From assembly GCF_003261635.1 (NCBI RefSeq), contig NZ_QFXK01000010.1, positions 452,635 through 516,634 of the forward strand: 64,000 bases of DNA. Direction: 5' to 3'. The notes beneath the pieces are model-generated. The model made no database searches, was not told where the DNA came from, and saw nothing but the letters and a program-made list of their open reading frames with translations. The stretch comes from Kribbella monticola (GTDB lineage Bacteria > Actinomycetota > Actinomycetes > Propionibacteriales > Kribbellaceae). This document shows, in pieces, positions 34,129 to 46,266 of the stretch (positions within the stretch are counted from its first letter, which is position 1; each line of letters begins with the position of its first letter). Position numbers and translations under genes: made by a program.

Positions 34129-35496
34129 TCACCAGCTGTCCGGTGAGGCGAGGGCGGCGGTGGGGTCGCGGTCGGCGGGGCCGGTCGGCAGCCACGCGTT
34201 GTCGACGAGCGAATACGGGTGCCAGCGCCCGATTCGGTCCAGCCGGAGTTGACGGTCCGCGACGGTCAGCCGGTTGGCGTTGACCTCGAACACCAGGTCG
34301 GAGTCATCCCAGGCCGCGCTCACTTCGGTCCGCGCGCGGGCGAGCTCTGCGGGATCCGGCTCCCACTCGTGCTCGAGAACTTCAAGACCGGGCGCACCGC
34401 CGTACGTCCAAGCGGTGACGCCGATGGCCAGTTCGCTGGGTCGTTCGAAGGCGCTGCCGAGCCGGTCAGCGAGCACGGGATAGTCGGCAGCTAGTCGTAC
34501 GGCGTCCTGCCACTCGTCCAGGACCCAGGGATCGGGGGAGCCGCTCAGGATCGCGCTGAGTTGAGCACGGGCTCGCCGAGCGGCGTCCAGCGCGAGCAGC
34601 GGCAAGCTGGCAGGCTCCATGCCGGCAGGCGCCTGCAATCCCGCCACCACCAGCCCGTGGAGTTCCAGCTTGGCAGGCAACGCGGGCAGCGCCGGCAACG
34701 CATGCACCTCGGGCTGCGCCGGCAACGCATGCAGCTCGGGCAGCTCGGGCTGCGCCGGCAACGCATGCTGCTCGGGCAGCTCGGGCTGCGCCGGCAACGC
34801 ATGCAGCTCGGGCTGCGCCGGCAACGCATGCAGCTCGGGCTGCGCCGGCGACGCGGCAGACTCGCCGCTTGCGAACACCTCGCTCGCCGGTACTCCGCCC
34901 GGAGCCGGCGTCGCTTCGGGAAGCGGCGTACCGCTCGCTCGCTGCTGCAGGTCGTCCAGCAGCTGTTCGCGGGAACGGCCTCGGATCAGGAGCAGGACGA
35001 AGGGGTCTTCGTCGAGCAGCCAACCGACCTGGTAACACAGGCCGGCCGCGTGCTGGCAGGGCAGTTCCCACCCGTCGCAGGTGCACGAGGGATCGAGATC
35101 GCCGATCCCCGGCAGCAACGGCACCCCGGCGTCGGCAGCGGCTTCGACCAGGTCGTGCGGCATCTCGCCATCCAGCAGCGCCGCGATGTGCCCGGCCCGC
35201 GAACCCACCTGGTCGAGGAATCGGGCCCACTCGTCCGGACTCAGCCGATCGACCACGACGACCGACTCGTAGGTGTCCTCCGGCGCGTGGACCGTCGCCG
35301 CGATCCGGCCAGGGCTGATCGTGATCGTGCCGACCTGCCCGGAGTTCGCGCACCGGCGTCCCTTCTTCAGCTGTCCCAGGTCGAGCGAGGTGTCCTCCAG
35401 CGCCTGCCCCCAGGACCGTCCCCACCACGACCGCGCCTTCGTACTCCCACGCCGGGCCGCGAACGCCGCAAACCCCCGCGCCACCTCCCCGCTCAT
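34129..35496 (-). CDS. SWIM zinc-finger protein
   Basis: A 455-residue protein. The SWIM motif is CTCDGWELPCQHAAGLCY (CXCX6CXH), preceded by the conserved WWGRSWGQALE and GTITISPGRIAA strands that accompany it in actinobacteria. The middle (about 215-285) is a proline- and leucine-rich insertion built of LHALPAQPE nonapeptides; the C-terminal third is a separate conserved domain ending in RIGRWHPY. AGGAGGT lies just before ATG 35496. It is downstream of the SNF2 helicase on the same strand. SWIM domains are often fused to SNF2 proteins, so this is probably the helicase's DNA- or protein-binding partner. Confidence 0.9.
   Translation of the reverse strand: MSGEVARGFAAFAARRGSTKARSWWGRSWGQALEDTSLDLGQLKKGRRCANSGQVGTITISPGRIAATVHAPEDTYESVVVVDRLSPDEWARFLDQVGSRAGHIAALLDGEMPHDLVEAAADAGVPLLPGIGDLDPSCTCDGWELPCQHAAGLCYQVGWLLDEDPFVLLLIRGRSREQLLDDLQQRASGTPLPEATPAPGGVPASEVFASGESAASPAQPELHALPAQPELHALPAQPELPEQHALPAQPELPELHALPAQPEVHALPALPALPAKLELHGLVVAGLQAPAGMEPASLPLLALDAARRARAQLSAILSGSPDPWVLDEWQDAVRLAADYPVLADRLGSAFERPSELAIGVTAWTYGGAPGLEVLEHEWEPDPAELARARTEVSAAWDDSDLVFEVNANRLTVADRQLRLDRIGRWHPYSLVDNAWLPTGPADRDPTAALASPDSW
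34669..34850 (-). repeat. In-frame LHALPAQPE repeat in the SWIM gene
   Basis: A 27-bp unit containing CGCCGGCAACGCATGC on the plus strand is repeated about six times with two partial units and short insertions of CTCGGGCAG. It encodes a Pro/Leu/Ala linker between the SWIM motif and the C-terminal domain. Reading frame is kept throughout. Confidence 0.85.
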
Positions 35497-35525
35497 CCGC
35501 GACCTCCTACCGAGCCTTGAGCTAC

Positions 35526-35664
35526 GCACCGCTGCAGCCCGGCGCTCATCGGGCACCTCGCAGCAAGCCTGGAGCGGCGCGTCGGCGCCGTTGCAGTCCG
35601 GCGCTCATCGGACACCTCGCAGCAAGCCCGGAGCGACGGGGTCGGCACCGCTGCAGTCCGGCGC

Positions 35665-35690
<26 letters not shown>
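35526..35690. repeat. 59/60-bp tandem triplication at the SNF2 3' end
   Basis: Units begin at 35526, 35585 and 35645, each with GCAGTCCGGCGCTCATCG followed by CACCTCGCAGC. The third copy contains the SNF2 stop codon and its last seven codons, so the two other copies are duplicates of the gene's 3' end now sitting between SNF2 and SWIM. They contain an identical in-frame-looking TGA but lie outside the coding region. Confidence 0.85.
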
Positions 35691-38592
<2,902 letters not shown>

Positions 38593-38634
38593 CCCGACGA
38601 ACCTCCTTCACGAGCAACACCCAGAATTCACCAC

Positions 38635-38661
38635 CTGGATCGCCGGCCGCCGGCGATCCAG
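38635..38661 (-). terminator. Hairpin after the ABC transporter gene
   Basis: A perfect 12-bp stem (38635-38646 with 38650-38661) and a 3-base loop, 57 bases after the stop of the minus-strand ABC gene and before the SNF2 ribosome site. There is no T run, as usual in high-GC actinobacteria. Confidence 0.65.
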
Positions 38662-38717
38662 TCACCCACCTTGCCAAGCACCACCCAGCCGCAGCTCGAC
38701 CAGCCGACGCACCAACC

Positions 38718-40601
38718 TCAGGGCACCGGGACCTCCGTGGCAGGTTGGTCGAACTGGGTTCGGTAGAGCTCTTCGTAGCGGCCGCCGTCGGCGAGGAGTT
38801 CGGTGTGGGTGCCGCGTTCGATGATGCGCCCGTCCTCGATGACCAGGATCTGGTCGGCGGCCCGGATCGTGGAGAGGCGGTGGGCGATCACCACCGCGGT
38901 CCGCCCCGCCAGCGCCTCCGTCAGGGCAGCCTGCACAGCAGCCTCCGACGTCGAGTCGAGCGCCGCCGTCGCCTCGTCGAGAATCACCACGCGTGGCTGC
39001 GCCAACAGCAACCGCGCGATCGTCAGCCGCTGCCGCTCGCCACCGGACAGCCGGTACCCGCGCTCACCGACGACGGTCTCCAACTGATCGGGCAGTGACC
39101 GGATGAGGTCGCCGAGCCGCGCCCGGGTCAACGCATCCCACAGATCCTGGTCCGAAGCCTCCGGACGGGCAAGCAGGAGGTTCTCCCGGATGCTGTCATG
39201 GAAGAGATGCCCGTCCTGCGTGACCATGCCGAGCGTGTCCCGCAGCGAAGCGGCCGTCACATCCCGCACATCCACCCCGGCAAGGCGGACCGCACCCGAG
39301 TCCACGTCGTACAGCCGGGGGATCAGCTGCGCGATCGTCGACTTGCCCGCTCCTGACGAGCCCACCAGCGCGATCATCTGCCCCGGCTCGGCCCGGAACG
39401 ACACGTCGTGCAGCACCTCGACGCCACCGCGGGTATCGAGCTTCGCGACCTCTTCCAAAGACGCCAGCGACACCTTGTCCGCCGAAGGATAAGCAAAGCT
39501 CACGTGCGAGAACTCGACCGCGACCGGCCCGGCCGGCACCTCACCCGCATCAGGCTTGTCCTTGATCAGCGGCTCGAGATCGAGCACCTCGAAGACCCGC
39601 TCGAACGACACCAGCGCCGTCATCACCTCGAGCCGCGCACTCGCCAGCGCGGTCAGCGGTGAGTACAGCCGGGTCAGCAACAACGCCATCGACACGACAG
39701 CACCCGCGTCGAGCTGATTGCGCAGCGCATAGAAACCACCGAGCCCATAGACCACGGCCAGGGCGAGCGCCGAGACCAGCGTCAACGAGGTGACGAACAC
39801 CCACTGCACCATCGCGGTCCGTACGCCGATGTCGCGCACCCGCCGGGCCCGGACCGCGAACTCCGCGGACTCCCGCGCCGGCCGGCCGAACAACTTCACC
39901 AGCGTCGCGCCGGGCGCGGAGAAGCGCTCGGTCATCTGCGTGCTCATCGTGGCGTTGTAGTTCGCCGCCTCGAGACCGAGCGCGGCCAGCCGATTGCCGA
40001 TCCGGCGGGCCGGGATGACGAAGATCGGCAGGATCACCAACGCGAGCAAGGTGATCTGCCACGAGACCCGGAGCATCACGAAGAGCGTGAGCAGCAGCAT
40101 GACCAGGTTGCTCACCACGCCGGACAGCGTGTCACTGAACGCCCGCTGCGCGCCGATCACGTCGTTGTTCAACCGGGAGACCAGCGCGCCCGTGCGGGTC
40201 CGGGTGAAGAACGCGATCGGCATCCGCTGGATGTGGTCGAACACGGCGGTCCGCAGATCCAGGATCAGTCCCTCACCGATGCTGGCGGACAACCAGCGGG
40301 TGAGCAGACCGATGCCTGCCTCACCCACGGCGATCACGGCGATCAGGATCGCCAGCCGCAGTACGGTGCTGAAGTCCTTGTGGCCGACGATGGCGTTGAC
40401 GACCCGGCCGGCCAGCACCGGGGTGGCGACCGCCAGCATCGCGGCGCCGACGCTCAGCACCAGGAACAGCGCGAGTTGTCGCCGGTGCGGCCGCGCGAAC
40501 GCGAGGATCCGTCGCAGGGTCGCCCGGGAGAAGGGTCTCTTGTCCTCTTGGCGGTGCATGGCGTGGTACATCGAGGTCCACGCGGTCATTTCCATACTCA
40601 C
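38718..40601 (-). CDS. ABC exporter, fused membrane and ATPase domains
   Basis: A 627-residue half-transporter of the MsbA/LmrA type. Six membrane helices span about 35-330. The ATPase domain has Walker A LVGSSGAGKST, signature LSGGERQR, Walker B VVILDEATAALD and H-loop VIAHRLSTI, all canonical, so it can work as a homodimer. GTG 40601 follows a GGAG site. It is divergent from the TetR/ABC operon; an ACTCACTGAGT element (40733-40743), related to half of the TetR operator, lies in the shared 289-base region. Substrate unknown: lipid or drug. Confidence 0.92.
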   Translation of the reverse strand: MSMEMTAWTSMYHAMHRQEDKRPFSRATLRRILAFARPHRRQLALFLVLSVGAAMLAVATPVLAGRVVNAIVGHKDFSTVLRLAILIAVIAVGEAGIGLLTRWLSASIGEGLILDLRTAVFDHIQRMPIAFFTRTRTGALVSRLNNDVIGAQRAFSDTLSGVVSNLVMLLLTLFVMLRVSWQITLLALVILPIFVIPARRIGNRLAALGLEAANYNATMSTQMTERFSAPGATLVKLFGRPARESAEFAVRARRVRDIGVRTAMVQWVFVTSLTLVSALALAVVYGLGGFYALRNQLDAGAVVSMALLLTRLYSPLTALASARLEVMTALVSFERVFEVLDLEPLIKDKPDAGEVPAGPVAVEFSHVSFAYPSADKVSLASLEEVAKLDTRGGVEVLHDVSFRAEPGQMIALVGSSGAGKSTIAQLIPRLYDVDSGAVRLAGVDVRDVTAASLRDTLGMVTQDGHLFHDSIRENLLLARPEASDQDLWDALTRARLGDLIRSLPDQLETVVGERGYRLSGGERQRLTIARLLLAQPRVVILDEATAALDSTSEAAVQAALTEALAGRTAVVIAHRLSTIRAADQILVIEDGRIIERGTHTELLADGGRYEELYRTQFDQPATEVPVP

Positions 40602-40854
40602 AGCGATACTCCGGCGGTTCGGTCGGCCTGGATGTCTGAGGTCTGCCGATGGTCCCGCAGGGCACCGACAGTTTCCGAAGGTAGGACCTCAACTGTGCTC
40701 GAGGTCAAGGTCAGTCAGCCCCACTCACTGAGTCGCTGGACGAAGTGGCCGGGCGAGTGTAGCCACAGCGCACCAACTGACCCCGCGTCCTGGTATCACG
40801 GACAAGGTAGGGCGCCGGGTCCGCATCGCGCTCGGCATTTTCGCCGGAACAGAG

Positions 40855-40883
40855 TTGTGAGTGAGTACTCACTCAGTTAGTCT
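40855..40883 (+). promoter_or_regulatory. TetR-controlled leaderless promoter with 18-bp perfect operator
   Basis: TTGTGA (40855-40860) and TAGTCT (40878-40883) are 17 bp apart. TGAGTGAGTACTCACTCA (40858-40875), a perfect palindrome, fills the spacer. GTG 40891 follows the -10 hexamer after seven bases, so the transcript should be leaderless. The encoded TetR protein is the obvious ligand, making this an autoregulated export operon. Confidence 0.85.
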
Positions 40884-40890
40884 CAGTCGG

Positions 40891-41493
40891 GTGAGCCCCA
40901 GAGCGACCCCACTTCCACCGGACGAGCGCCGCGCCGCGCTGGTGGAAGCCACGCTGCCCTTGCTCGAGGAGTACGGCACCGATGTCAGCACCCGGCAGAT
41001 CGCCGAGGCGGCCGGTGTCGCCGAGGGCACGATCTTCCGCGCGTTCGGCAGCAAGGACGCCCTGATCGATGCCGCGATCAGGACCGCGTTCGACGTCGAC
41101 CCGCTGATCAACGCGCTGGCGGCGATCGACCGGACGCTGCCGTTGCGGGAGCGCCTGGTCGCCGCCGTGGACGTCACCCAGACCCGGTTGCGCGGCGTCT
41201 TCAAACTGCTGCTGGCGATGCGGATGCACCGCCCACCCGACTGGAAGGCGGATCCGGACGAGGCCGCCCGCCGCAAACTCGACGGCGAACGAGTCGACGA
41301 GGCCTTCGTCGACGTGTTCCGCCAGGACGCCGACCTGCTGCGCTATCCACCCGCTGAGGTCGGCCACCGGCTCCGGCTCATCACCTTCTCCGCCACTCAC
41401 CCACTGATTTCGGACGGTCGGACCATGACCGCCGAGGAGATCGTCGACTTCGCACTCGACGGTGTCCGCATCCACCACTCCGGGGGCAACTGA
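40891..41493 (+). CDS. TetR family regulator of the ABC exporter operon
   Basis: A 200-residue repressor with helix-turn-helix VSTRQIAEAAGVAEGTIFRAFGSKDALIDAA near the N-terminus and a helical ligand domain. GTG 40891 is chosen over GTG 40861 because the latter lies inside the operator and the added residues are not conserved in type; the leaderless promoter points to 40891. The stop overlaps the ATG of the first ABC subunit (TGATG), so regulator and exporter are translated together. The ligand is probably the exported compound. Confidence 0.92.
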   Translation: MSPRATPLPPDERRAALVEATLPLLEEYGTDVSTRQIAEAAGVAEGTIFRAFGSKDALIDAAIRTAFDVDPLINALAAIDRTLPLRERLVAAVDVTQTRLRGVFKLLLAMRMHRPPDWKADPDEAARRKLDGERVDEAFVDVFRQDADLLRYPPAEVGHRLRLITFSATHPLISDGRTMTAEEIVDFALDGVRIHHSGGN

Positions 41494-43226
41494 TGCTGCT
41501 TCGCCTGTTGCGTACGCACCTGCGTCCGTACGCCGGCAACCTGTCCATGGTGGTCGTCCTGCAGTTGATCGGGACGATCGCCTCCCTCTACCTGCCGACC
41601 CTGAACGCCGACATCATCGACAACGGCGTCGCCAAGGGCGACACCGGCTACATCGTCGGGACCGGCGGCTGGATGCTCGGTATCAGCCTGGTGCAGATCA
41701 TCTGCACGGTCAGCGCCGTGTACTTCGGAGCCAAGACCGCCGCGTTGTTCGGGCGTGACGTCCGGGCCGCTGTGTTCCACCGGGTCGGCGAGTTCTCCGC
41801 GCGGGAGGTGAACCAGTTCGGCGCGCCGACGCTGATCTCCCGCAGTACCAATGACGTCACCCAGGTCCAGATGCTCGTGGTGACCACCTGCACGATGCTG
41901 GTCGCTGCGCCGATCACGATGGTCGGCGGCATCATCATGGCGGTCCGCCAGGACGTCGGCCTGTCCTGGCTGGTGGCCGTCGCCGTACCGTTGCTGGCGG
42001 CATCGATCGGGCTGATCGCGAGCCGGATGGTCCCGCAGTTCCGCAAGATGCAGGTGAACATCGACGCGGTCAACCGGGTCCTGCGCGAGCAGATCACCGG
42101 TATCCGGGTGGTCCGGGCGTTCGTCCGGGAACCGCACGAGGTCGAGCGATTCGGCGAGGCCAACACCAACGTCACCAACACCGCGATCCGGGCCGGCCGA
42201 CTGATGGCCTTGGTGTTCCCGGTCGTGATGCTGATCCTGAACCTGTCCACCGTGGCCGTGCTCTGGTTCGGCGCCTCCCGGGTCGAGAGCGGCGCGATGC
42301 AGGTCGGTGAGCTGACCGCGTTCATCAGCTACCTGATCCAGATCCTGTTCTCGGTGATGATGGCGACCTTCGTCATGATCATGGTGCCGCGGGCGGCCGT
42401 CTGCGCCGACCGGATCAGCGAAGTACTGGATACCGAGTCCTCGGTACGCCCGCCGGTCACGCCGATCAGGACCTTCGTCGGCCGCGGCGAGCTGGTCTTC
42501 GAGAACGCCGAATTCTCCTACCCCGGTGCGGCCGAGCCCGTACTACGTGATGTCAGCTTCACCGCGTCGCCGGGCAAGACCACGGCGATCATCGGGAGCA
42601 CCGGCGCCGGCAAGACGACCCTGTTGTCCCTGGTGCCGCGACTCTTCGACACCACGGGCGGCCGGGTGCTGGTCGACGGCAGCGACGTCCGGGAGATCGA
42701 GCCGGACCTGCTCTGGGAGCGGATCGGGCTGGTACCGCAACGGCCGTACCTGTTCTCCGGGACGGTGGCCAGCAACCTGCGCTACGGCAACCCCGACGCG
42801 ACCGACGACGAGCTGTGGGAAGCCCTTGAGATTGCCCAGGGCAAGGACTTCGTCGCGGCGATGGCGCAGGGGCTGGACTCGCCGATCTCCCAAGGCGGGA
42901 CGAACGTGTCCGGCGGACAGCGGCAGCGGCTCGCCATCGCGCGGGCGCTGGTCCGCAAGCCGGAGATCTACCTGTTCGACGACTCGTTCTCCGCGCTCGA
43001 CCTGTCCACCGACGCGCGGCTGCGAGCCGCACTCGCGCCGGTCACCGCCGATGCCTGCGTGGTGATCGTGGCCCAGCGGGTGTCCACGATCATCGACGCC
43101 GACCAGATCGTCGTACTGGAAGACGGCGCGATCGTCGGCAAGGGCACCCATGACGAACTACTCCAGACCTGTCCTACGTACGTCGAGATCGTGGAGTCCC
43201 AGCGGTCCGCGGAGGAAGCAGCATGA
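41493..43226 (+). CDS. Heterodimeric ABC exporter subunit with degenerate ATPase site
   Basis: A 577-residue half-transporter (six helices, about 10-300; ATPase about 330-577). Walker A GSTGAGKTT and signature VSGGQRQR are canonical, but Walker B ends FDDSFSALD, with Ser in place of the catalytic Glu, and the H-loop reads VIVAQRVSTI, with Gln in place of His. This is the pattern of the degenerate-site subunit of heterodimeric exporters such as Rv1273c or TM287. It overlaps the next subunit by ATGA, so the two are made in equal amounts. Confidence 0.93.
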   Translation: MLLRLLRTHLRPYAGNLSMVVVLQLIGTIASLYLPTLNADIIDNGVAKGDTGYIVGTGGWMLGISLVQIICTVSAVYFGAKTAALFGRDVRAAVFHRVGEFSAREVNQFGAPTLISRSTNDVTQVQMLVVTTCTMLVAAPITMVGGIIMAVRQDVGLSWLVAVAVPLLAASIGLIASRMVPQFRKMQVNIDAVNRVLREQITGIRVVRAFVREPHEVERFGEANTNVTNTAIRAGRLMALVFPVVMLILNLSTVAVLWFGASRVESGAMQVGELTAFISYLIQILFSVMMATFVMIMVPRAAVCADRISEVLDTESSVRPPVTPIRTFVGRGELVFENAEFSYPGAAEPVLRDVSFTASPGKTTAIIGSTGAGKTTLLSLVPRLFDTTGGRVLVDGSDVREIEPDLLWERIGLVPQRPYLFSGTVASNLRYGNPDATDDELWEALEIAQGKDFVAAMAQGLDSPISQGGTNVSGGQRQRLAIARALVRKPEIYLFDDSFSALDLSTDARLRAALAPVTADACVVIVAQRVSTIIDADQIVVLEDGAIVGKGTHDELLQTCPTYVEIVESQRSAEEAA

Positions 43227-45310
43227 CCGACCAGAAGGTGGAAGACACCGCGGCCGAGGAACGGCCGGCCGAGACGATCAAGTCGACCGAGCGGCCGACC
43301 ACCGGTCGCGCGTTCGGCCCACCCGGCGGCATCCCCGGCGACAAGTCGATGAACTTCGGCCCGTCGGCGAAGCGGCTGCTCAGGCGGCTGCGGCCGCACC
43401 GGCTGCAGGTCGGCGGCGTGATCCTGCTCGCGATCGGCAGCGTGTCGCTGTCGGTGATCGGCCCGAAGATCCTCGGCCGGGCGACCGACATCATCTTCGC
43501 CGGCGCGATCGGCAAGGGACTGCCGAAAGACGTCACGAAGGAGCAGCTGATCGAGCAGGCCCGGGCAGCCGGACACGGCCGGCAGGCCGATCTGCTCGGT
43601 GGGATCGACCTGATCCCCGGCGTCGGTATCGACTTCGATGCCCTGCGCAACGTGCTGATGCTGGTCCTGGCCCTGTACGTCGGGTCGTTCTTCCTGTCCT
43701 GGATGCAGGGCTACATCCTGAACGGCGTCGTGCAGCGGACCGTGTTCGAGCTGCGATCCGAGGTCGAGGACAAGCTGAACCGGCTGCCACTGAGCTACTT
43801 CGACGGTGCTCCGCGCGGTGAGCTGCTGAGCCGGGTCACCAACGACATCGACAACATCTCGACCAGCCTGCAGCAGACGCTGAGCCAGTTGCTCACCTCG
43901 CTGCTCACGGTGATCGGCGTGGTCACCTTGATGTTCGTGATCTCGCCGACGCTCGCGCTGATCGCCCTCATCACGATCCCGATCTCGATGGTGCTGACGG
44001 CGGCGATCGCCAAGCGGTCGCAGACCCGGTTCGTCGCCCAGTGGCGGCACACCGGCGCTTTGAACGGCCAGATCGAGGAAGCGTTCACCGGGCACGAACT
44101 GGTCAAGGTGTTCGGCCGGCAGAAGGAGATCGAGGCGAGCTTCGCGCAGAAGAACGAGGAGCTCTACCAGGCCTCGTTCGGCGCGCAGTTCATCTCCGGC
44201 CTGATCATGCCGTCGATGATGTTCATCGGAAACCTGAACTACGTGGTGATCGCGGTCGTCGGTGGACTCCGGGTCGCCTCGGGCTCGATGTCCCTGGGTG
44301 ACGTGCAGGCGTTCATCCAGTACTCGCGGCAGTTCACCCAGCCGCTCACGCAGGTCGCCTCGATGGCGAACCTGCTGCAGTCCGGCGTGGCGTCGGCCGA
44401 GCGCGTGTTCGAAGTACTGGATGCCACCGAGCAGGTGCCGGACGAGACCACGCCGGCGAAGGTGACGGATGCGCACGGGCGGGTCGAGTTCGAGCACGTG
44501 TCGTTCTCGTACACGCCGGACAAGCCGCTGATCACCGACCTGAGCCTGGTCGCCGAACCAGGGCAGACGGTCGCGATCGTCGGTCCGACCGGGGCGGGTA
44601 AGACCACGCTGGTCAACCTGATCATGCGGTTCTACGAGCTGAACGGCGGCCGGATCACGCTCGACGGCGTCGACATCACCGAGCTGAGCCGGCACGACCT
44701 GCGGTCGCGGATCGGGATGGTGCTGCAGGACACCTGGCTGTTCGGCGGGACGATCCGGGACAACATCCTGTACGGCAATCTCAAGGCCACCGAGGAAGAG
44801 ATGCTCGCGGCCGCGAAGGCGACGTACGTGGATCGCTTCGTGCACAGCCTGCCCGACGGGTACGACACGGTGATCGACGAGGAAGGCAGCAACGTCAGCG
44901 CGGGTGAGAAGCAGTTGCTCACCATCGCTCGCGCCTTCCTGGCCGACCCGCAACTGCTGATCCTGGACGAGGCGACCAGCTCGGTCGACACCCGTACCGA
45001 GGTCCTGGTGCAACGCGCGATGGCCGCGCTGCGCTCCGACCGGACCAGCTTCGTGATCGCCCACCGGCTGTCGACGATCCGCGACGCGGACCTGATCCTG
45101 GTCATGGAGGACGGCTCGATCGTTGAACAAGGCAACCACCACCAGCTCCTCGCGGTGAACGGCGCCTACGCCCGCCTCTACAACGCCCAGTTCAGCGCCG
45201 CCGTCGTCGACCACGACGCCGACCAGCCAACCCCCACCCCCGTCCCACCCGTCCCCACCACAGCCCAACTGATCACCGACGACGAAGACGAATCAGCCCT
45301 GACCCCCTGA
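43223..45310 (+). CDS. Heterodimeric ABC exporter subunit with canonical Walker B
   Basis: A 695-residue half-transporter with a 50-residue cytoplasmic N-terminal extension, six helices with a longer first periplasmic loop (about 90-130), and an ATPase domain. Walker B LLILDEATSSVD and H-loop FVIAHRLSTI are intact, while the signature is altered to VSAGEKQLL. Combined with the partner this gives one complete and one broken ATP site, exactly as in Rv1272c/Rv1273c. The C-terminal tail is Pro- and Asp-rich. Confidence 0.93.
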   Translation: MTDQKVEDTAAEERPAETIKSTERPTTGRAFGPPGGIPGDKSMNFGPSAKRLLRRLRPHRLQVGGVILLAIGSVSLSVIGPKILGRATDIIFAGAIGKGLPKDVTKEQLIEQARAAGHGRQADLLGGIDLIPGVGIDFDALRNVLMLVLALYVGSFFLSWMQGYILNGVVQRTVFELRSEVEDKLNRLPLSYFDGAPRGELLSRVTNDIDNISTSLQQTLSQLLTSLLTVIGVVTLMFVISPTLALIALITIPISMVLTAAIAKRSQTRFVAQWRHTGALNGQIEEAFTGHELVKVFGRQKEIEASFAQKNEELYQASFGAQFISGLIMPSMMFIGNLNYVVIAVVGGLRVASGSMSLGDVQAFIQYSRQFTQPLTQVASMANLLQSGVASAERVFEVLDATEQVPDETTPAKVTDAHGRVEFEHVSFSYTPDKPLITDLSLVAEPGQTVAIVGPTGAGKTTLVNLIMRFYELNGGRITLDGVDITELSRHDLRSRIGMVLQDTWLFGGTIRDNILYGNLKATEEEMLAAAKATYVDRFVHSLPDGYDTVIDEEGSNVSAGEKQLLTIARAFLADPQLLILDEATSSVDTRTEVLVQRAMAALRSDRTSFVIAHRLSTIRDADLILVMEDGSIVEQGNHHQLLAVNGAYARLYNAQFSAAVVDHDADQPTPTPVPPVPTTAQLITDDEDESALTP

Positions 45311-45328
45311 CCCACCCACCACCTCGAG

Positions 45329-45356
45329 AAGGGGACGCCCACCCGGGCGTCCCCTT
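45329..45356 (+). terminator. Terminator of the TetR/ABC operon
   Basis: A perfect 12-bp stem (45329-45340 with 45345-45356), 4-base loop and a pyrimidine tail TTCCCTTCTCC. It lies 19 bases after the last ABC stop codon and before the convergent hydrolase gene. Confidence 0.88.
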
Positions 45357-45405
45357 TCCCTTCTCCTGTACGAGTAACGCCGTCGGGTGAGGGTTTCCTG
45401 GTGGG

Positions 45406-46218
45406 TCAGGTTGGGAGGGCGGCGAGGACGTAGTCGCGGAACTCGTTCGGGGTGGAGAACATCGGCATGTGGTCGGCGGTGGGGACGGTGGTCAGGGTGG
45501 CGTTGGGGGCTTGGGTGGCTAGGCGGTGGGCCCAGAGCTGGGTGGCTTGGAAGTCGCGGTTGCCGATGAAGATGGAGATCGGTGGCTTGAGTTCGTCGAA
45601 GCGGGTTTTGATCGGCGGGTTGAGTTCGAGGCCGTGGTACTCGGGCATGAGTCGCATTCGGGCGTTGGCGATCTGGAGGCCGATCAGGAGGCGGCGGGCG
45701 TTCGGGGGAGCGGCGGGGCACCAGGCGTCGACGTCGAGCGCGGAGACGGCTGGGATGCCGTCGGCGGCCTGCACTCGCTCGCATTCGGCGAAGTGGCGGC
45801 GCATCACCTCACGGGCCGCGGTCTCCTCGGGCGACGGGTCGGGGAACTCGCCGAAGGAACCGGCGACGGCGCAGACGCGCGTCACCCGCTCCGGATGGGC
45901 ATGCGCGAATCCCAGCGCCCGCCGACCGCCCTCGGACACACCCACGAGCACAGCCTGCGATACACCTGCCGCGTCCATCACCGCGGCGAGGTCGTCGATC
46001 TCGCTGTAGGGCCCGTACGCCGGTGCCGACAACCCGGTGTCGCGGTAGTCCCAGGTCGTGACCCGTGCTCGTTCCGCCAGCCACTCGACGGTCGAATCCC
46101 ACATCCGCAGGTCGGCCAAGCCGCCGCCGAGGAGCACGACATCGGGTCCGCGGCCGTGCTGCTCGTAGTACAAGTAGCCGCCCGGTACGTCGACGAAGTC
46201 CTTCGTGTGATCAGCCAT
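45406..46218 (-). CDS. Alpha/beta hydrolase
   Basis: A 270-residue serine hydrolase. The N-terminal VPGGYLYYEQHGRGPDVVLLGGG, the nucleophile elbow GVSEGG, acid GNRDF and His in TADHMP form the expected set. The elbow with Glu after Ser is seen in esterases and C-C hydrolases of the 3-oxoadipate enol-lactonase type. It lies tail to tail with the ABC operon and head to tail before the LysR gene (49 bases), which may or may not be transcribed with it. Confidence 0.83.
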   Translation of the reverse strand: MADHTKDFVDVPGGYLYYEQHGRGPDVVLLGGGLADLRMWDSTVEWLAERARVTTWDYRDTGLSAPAYGPYSEIDDLAAVMDAAGVSQAVLVGVSEGGRRALGFAHAHPERVTRVCAVAGSFGEFPDPSPEETAAREVMRRHFAECERVQAADGIPAVSALDVDAWCPAAPPNARRLLIGLQIANARMRLMPEYHGLELNPPIKTRFDELKPPISIFIGNRDFQATQLWAHRLATQAPNATLTTVPTADHMPMFSTPNEFRDYVLAALPT

Positions 46219-46266
46219 GCACGAAGTCTCAGCCGCCGGCCGGCGCTGCGGTATCGGGAATTCTCC

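Noticed and set aside
40861..40890. Upstream GTG start for the TetR gene
   Set aside because: It lies inside the perfect 18-bp operator and promoter spacer, so it would not be on the transcript.
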